From Novosphingobium olei (lineage in GTDB: Bacteria > Pseudomonadota > Alphaproteobacteria > Sphingomonadales > Sphingomonadaceae): 64,000 nucleotides of DNA. Below the pieces are notes generated by a model. The model saw only the letters and a list, made by a program, of their open reading frames with translations. It made no database searches and was not told where the DNA came from. Numbering within the stretch: the stretch's first letter is position 1; the number at the start of each line of letters is the position of its first letter. Both the position numbers and the translations under genes were made by a program. Location: contig NZ_JABBGM010000007.1 of assembly GCF_012927405.1 (NCBI RefSeq), positions 1-64,000 of the forward strand, written 5' to 3'. Below, piece by piece: positions 62,037-64,000 of this stretch.

Positions 62037-63542
62037 TCACTGATCGAACATTCCGGTGCGACCTTCCTGAAGGTTGACCACCACCGACTTCGTCTGGGTG
62101 TAGTGATTCAGCACCTCATGGCTGAATTCGCGCCCGAAACCGCTCTGCTTGTAGCCGCCCAGCGGCATGTTGGCCTTGAGGTTGTAGTAGCGGTTAATCC
62201 AGACCGTGCCTGTTTCAAGCTGGCGCGCGATCCGGTGGGCCCGGGCGAGATCCTTCGTCCATACGCCGCCGGCCAGGCCATAGGTGGTGGCATTGGCCTG
62301 CTGCATCATGTCGGCTTCGTCGTTCCAGGTGATGACACTGGTCACCGGCCCGAAGATCTCCTCCTGCGCGATGCGCATGGTGTTCTTCACATTGGTGAAG
62401 ATCGTCGGCTTGATGAAGTTGCCATCCGCCAGGTTGGCGGCATCCGAGCGGGTACCACCTGTCAGGACTTCCGCTCCTTCCTCAGCCGCGAGGCGAAGAT
62501 AGCTTTCAACCTTGTCGAACTGCATCTTCGATGCCTGGGCGCCAAGCTGGGTGGCCATGTCGAGCGGATCGCCCTGGCGGATGCCTTCAAGCGCGGTCTT
62601 GAACTTGGCGAGGAACTCGTCCTGGATCGACTGGTGCAGGAACAGGCGCGAACCGGCCAGGCAGACTTCGCCCTTGTTGAGGACGGTCGACATGGTCGCG
62701 CTTTCCACCGCCGCGTCGATGTCGGCATCGCCGCACACGATGTGCGCCGACTTGCCGCCGAGTTCGAGCGTCTGCGGAATGATGTTGGCCGAGGCGTACT
62801 GGATGATCCGGCGCGCGGTGGCGATCGAACCGGTGAAGGCGACCTTGGCAACATCGGGGCTGGTGACCAGCGCCTCGCCCACGTCGGCGCCATAACCGGT
62901 GACCACGTTGATCACGCCCGGCGGCAGCAGATCGGCCATTTCCATGAAGAATTCGATCACCGAGAGGCAGACCGTCTCGGCCGGCTTGAGCACCACGGTG
63001 TTGCCCGAAGCCAGCGCCGGCGCGATCTTGCATGCCATCATCAGCATCGGCACGTTCCAGGGGATGATCTGCGCGCAGACGCCGAGCGGTTCGCGGTGAA
63101 CGATGCCGATCGCGTCGGGATAATCGAGCGTCTGGCCGTGCAGACCATAGGCCGCACCAGCGAACAGTTCAAACTGCCCGATCGTCTGCGGCATATCGAA
63201 ATACATCGATTCGCGCATCGGCTTGCCGTTGTTGAGCGTTTCGAGGGTGGCATAATGCGAATGGCGGGCCTTCAGGCGGCGCGCGATCTCAATCAGAATG
63301 TCCTGTCGCTCACCCGGCAGGCTCTGCGACCACTTGGGAAACGCAGCCTTGGCGGCGGCAATCGCGCGTTCGATGTCCTTGGCGTTGCCCGCCTGAATCT
63401 TGGTCAGCACCTTGCCCGTCGAGGGATTGACCAGATCGATGGTCTTGCCGCTGTCTCCGGAGATCCATTCGCCACCAATGTAGTGGCCGTATTCGGACTT
63501 GATCCCGTATTCGTTGTCGACACCCTTCAACTGCGTAGCCAT
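62037..63542 (-). CDS. NAD(P)-dependent aldehyde dehydrogenase
   Basis: 501 residues. The catalytic Cys is C294 in [11 protein letters not shown] and the general base Glu is E260 in [14 protein letters not shown] and the C-terminal [13 protein letters not shown] blocks are normal. Candidate substrates are benzaldehydes made by XylM, hydroxymuconic semialdehyde, or the aldehyde from the NahE-type aldolase; the sequence alone does not decide. The ATG at 63542 has AGGAG upstream. Confidence 0.9.
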   Translation of the reverse strand: MATQLKGVDNEYGIKSEYGHYIGGEWISGDSGKTIDLVNPSTGKVLTKIQAGNAKDIERAIAAAKAAFPKWSQSLPGERQDILIEIARRLKARHSHYATLETLNNGKPMRESMYFDMPQTIGQFELFAGAAYGLHGQTLDYPDAIGIVHREPLGVCAQIIPWNVPMLMMACKIAPALASGNTVVLKPAETVCLSVIEFFMEMADLLPPGVINVVTGYGADVGEALVTSPDVAKVAFTGSIATARRIIQYASANIIPQTLELGGKSAHIVCGDADIDAAVESATMSTVLNKGEVCLAGSRLFLHQSIQDEFLAKFKTALEGIRQGDPLDMATQLGAQASKMQFDKVESYLRLAAEEGAEVLTGGTRSDAANLADGNFIKPTIFTNVKNTMRIAQEEIFGPVTSVITWNDEADMMQQANATTYGLAGGVWTKDLARAHRIARQLETGTVWINRYYNLKANMPLGGYKQSGFGREFSHEVLNHYTQTKSVVVNLQEGRTGMFDQ

Positions 63543-63561
63543 GGCATATCTCCTTTGAAAC

Positions 63562-63843
63562 TCATTCGACTTCAATCAACAAGTCAGTCATGGGGTATAG
63601 GCGGCAGGCTAGGACGTAGCCTTTGGCCTGGGCGGCAAGCGAAACCTTGGCGGCGCTCATCTTGCCGGTTCGATACTTGCCTTCGATGACCCTGACCCGG
63701 CAGAATCCGCAACCGCCGCCGCGACAGCCTACGCCGATACCGTCCGCTCCGCACCGCTCCATCGCGAGCAGCACGCGCTCCTCTTCGGAACAGGCGAACT
63801 TTGCGCCACCGACAATGCGGATTTGATGCGCTTCATCTTCCAT
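63562..63843 (-). CDS. Plant-type [2Fe-2S] ferredoxin, XylT-like
   Basis: A 93-residue ferredoxin with cluster ligands C40, C45, C48 and C80 (GCRGGGCGFC...LACR). Small ferredoxins of this type beside meta-cleavage genes (XylT, NahT) reactivate catechol 2,3-dioxygenase by reducing its iron. It overlaps the tautomerase gene upstream and lies 19 bases before the aldehyde dehydrogenase gene. It is not a Rieske ferredoxin, so it is not the obvious partner of the ring-hydroxylating dioxygenases. Confidence 0.88.
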   Translation of the reverse strand: MEDEAHQIRIVGGAKFACSEEERVLLAMERCGADGIGVGCRGGGCGFCRVRVIEGKYRTGKMSAAKVSLAAQAKGYVLACRLYPMTDLLIEVE

Positions 63844-64000
63844 CCGACCAATCTTCTTCAATTTTCGATTGCGCTGTTGCTGCGGCTTTTGCCGCAAAAC
63901 TCTGTCCTCCGACTGCGAAATGCGCCGGGGCTATCTCGCGCAAGATGACGCGGACGGATTCCCGCGGCGCGCCGATTGCATCGATAGCCGCATCGGTCAG
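63833..64000 (-). CDS. 4-oxalocrotonate tautomerase-family protein, partial (cut by window edge)
   Basis: The last 55 residues of a protein that starts beyond the window. The reading LTDAAIDAIGAPRESVRVIL followed by REIAPAHFAVGG is the typical helix-strand-loop of 4-oxalocrotonate tautomerases. The catalytic N-terminal Pro is outside the window. A C-terminal tail of about 20 residues (FAAKAAATAQSKIEED) is longer than in XylH. The stop overlaps the ferredoxin start by 11 bases. It supports a meta-cleavage lower pathway running off the right edge. Confidence 0.8.
   Translation of the reverse strand: MTDAAIDAIGAPRESVRVILREIAPAHFAVGGQSFAAKAAATAQSKIEEDWSDGR

Noticed and set aside
1..64000. CRISPR arrays, tRNA, rRNA and replication genes
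   Set aside because: No regular spacer-repeat arrays, RNA gene signatures, or Rep/Par protein motifs were seen anywhere in the window.

Overview
The window is high-GC alphaproteobacterial DNA that reads as part of a large conjugative, catabolic plasmid from a sphingomonad (Novosphingobium, Sphingobium or Sphingomonas type). The evidence is an F-type transfer system with small extra genes in the tra operon, several Rieske oxygenase alpha/beta pairs beside xylM and xylA homologues, a XylR-type activator with a sigma-54 promoter, and a TonB receptor inside an aromatic operon. No replication or partition gene, rRNA, tRNA or CRISPR array was seen.

Bases 1-7100 carry stability and accessory genes: a VapB/VapC-like toxin-antitoxin pair, a TPR-like protein, a Fic protein with an AbiEi-like N-terminus, a DUF2493 protein and a small acidic protein. 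The last two genes are each preceded by a long non-coding leader. The two leaders share sequence and hairpin structure and may be promoters active on single-stranded DNA in a leading region. A 450-base non-coding stretch with an inverted repeat (about 6700-7150) lies just before the mobilisation genes and is the best place to look for oriT.

Bases 7155-16500 encode a ribbon-helix-helix protein, the coupling protein TraD, a MobF relaxase (TraI/TrwC type), small proteins, and an SF2 helicase with three tandem C-terminal modules. Bases 16700-18900 hold two divergent GntR-family regulators and small ORFs. Bases 18884-40101 are one long minus-strand mating-pair-formation operon, in transcription order traA, L, E, K, B, dsbC-like, V, C, a membrane protein, trbI, an S26 peptidase, traW, a membrane protein, traU, trbC, traN, a winged-helix-like protein, traF, traH, traG. 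The last gene, traG, is cut by a 1052-bp IS630-family element, which separates a C-terminal M15-peptidase-like domain from the rest. Regulators and a lytic transglycosylase follow at 40440-42460.

Bases 42641-64000 are an aromatic-degradation region. A minus-strand operon encodes a NahE/PhdJ-type hydratase-aldolase, a carboxylate-type Rieske oxygenase, a LigJ-like hydratase, a RidA protein and two RraA/LigK-like aldolases. Diverging from it is a BenD/XylL-like dehydrogenase. A BphA4-type reductase and a XylR-type activator come next. The activator diverges from an operon of two PAH/biphenyl-type Rieske oxygenases, a TonB receptor, xylM and xylA. A convergent minus-strand set (4-oxalocrotonate tautomerase cut by the window edge, XylT-type ferredoxin, aldehyde dehydrogenase, BphB-like dehydrogenase) closes the window. 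Together these suggest side-chain oxidation of methylarenes, ring dihydroxylation, and parts of two lower routes. Ring-cleavage dioxygenases and a Rieske ferredoxin are not in the window.
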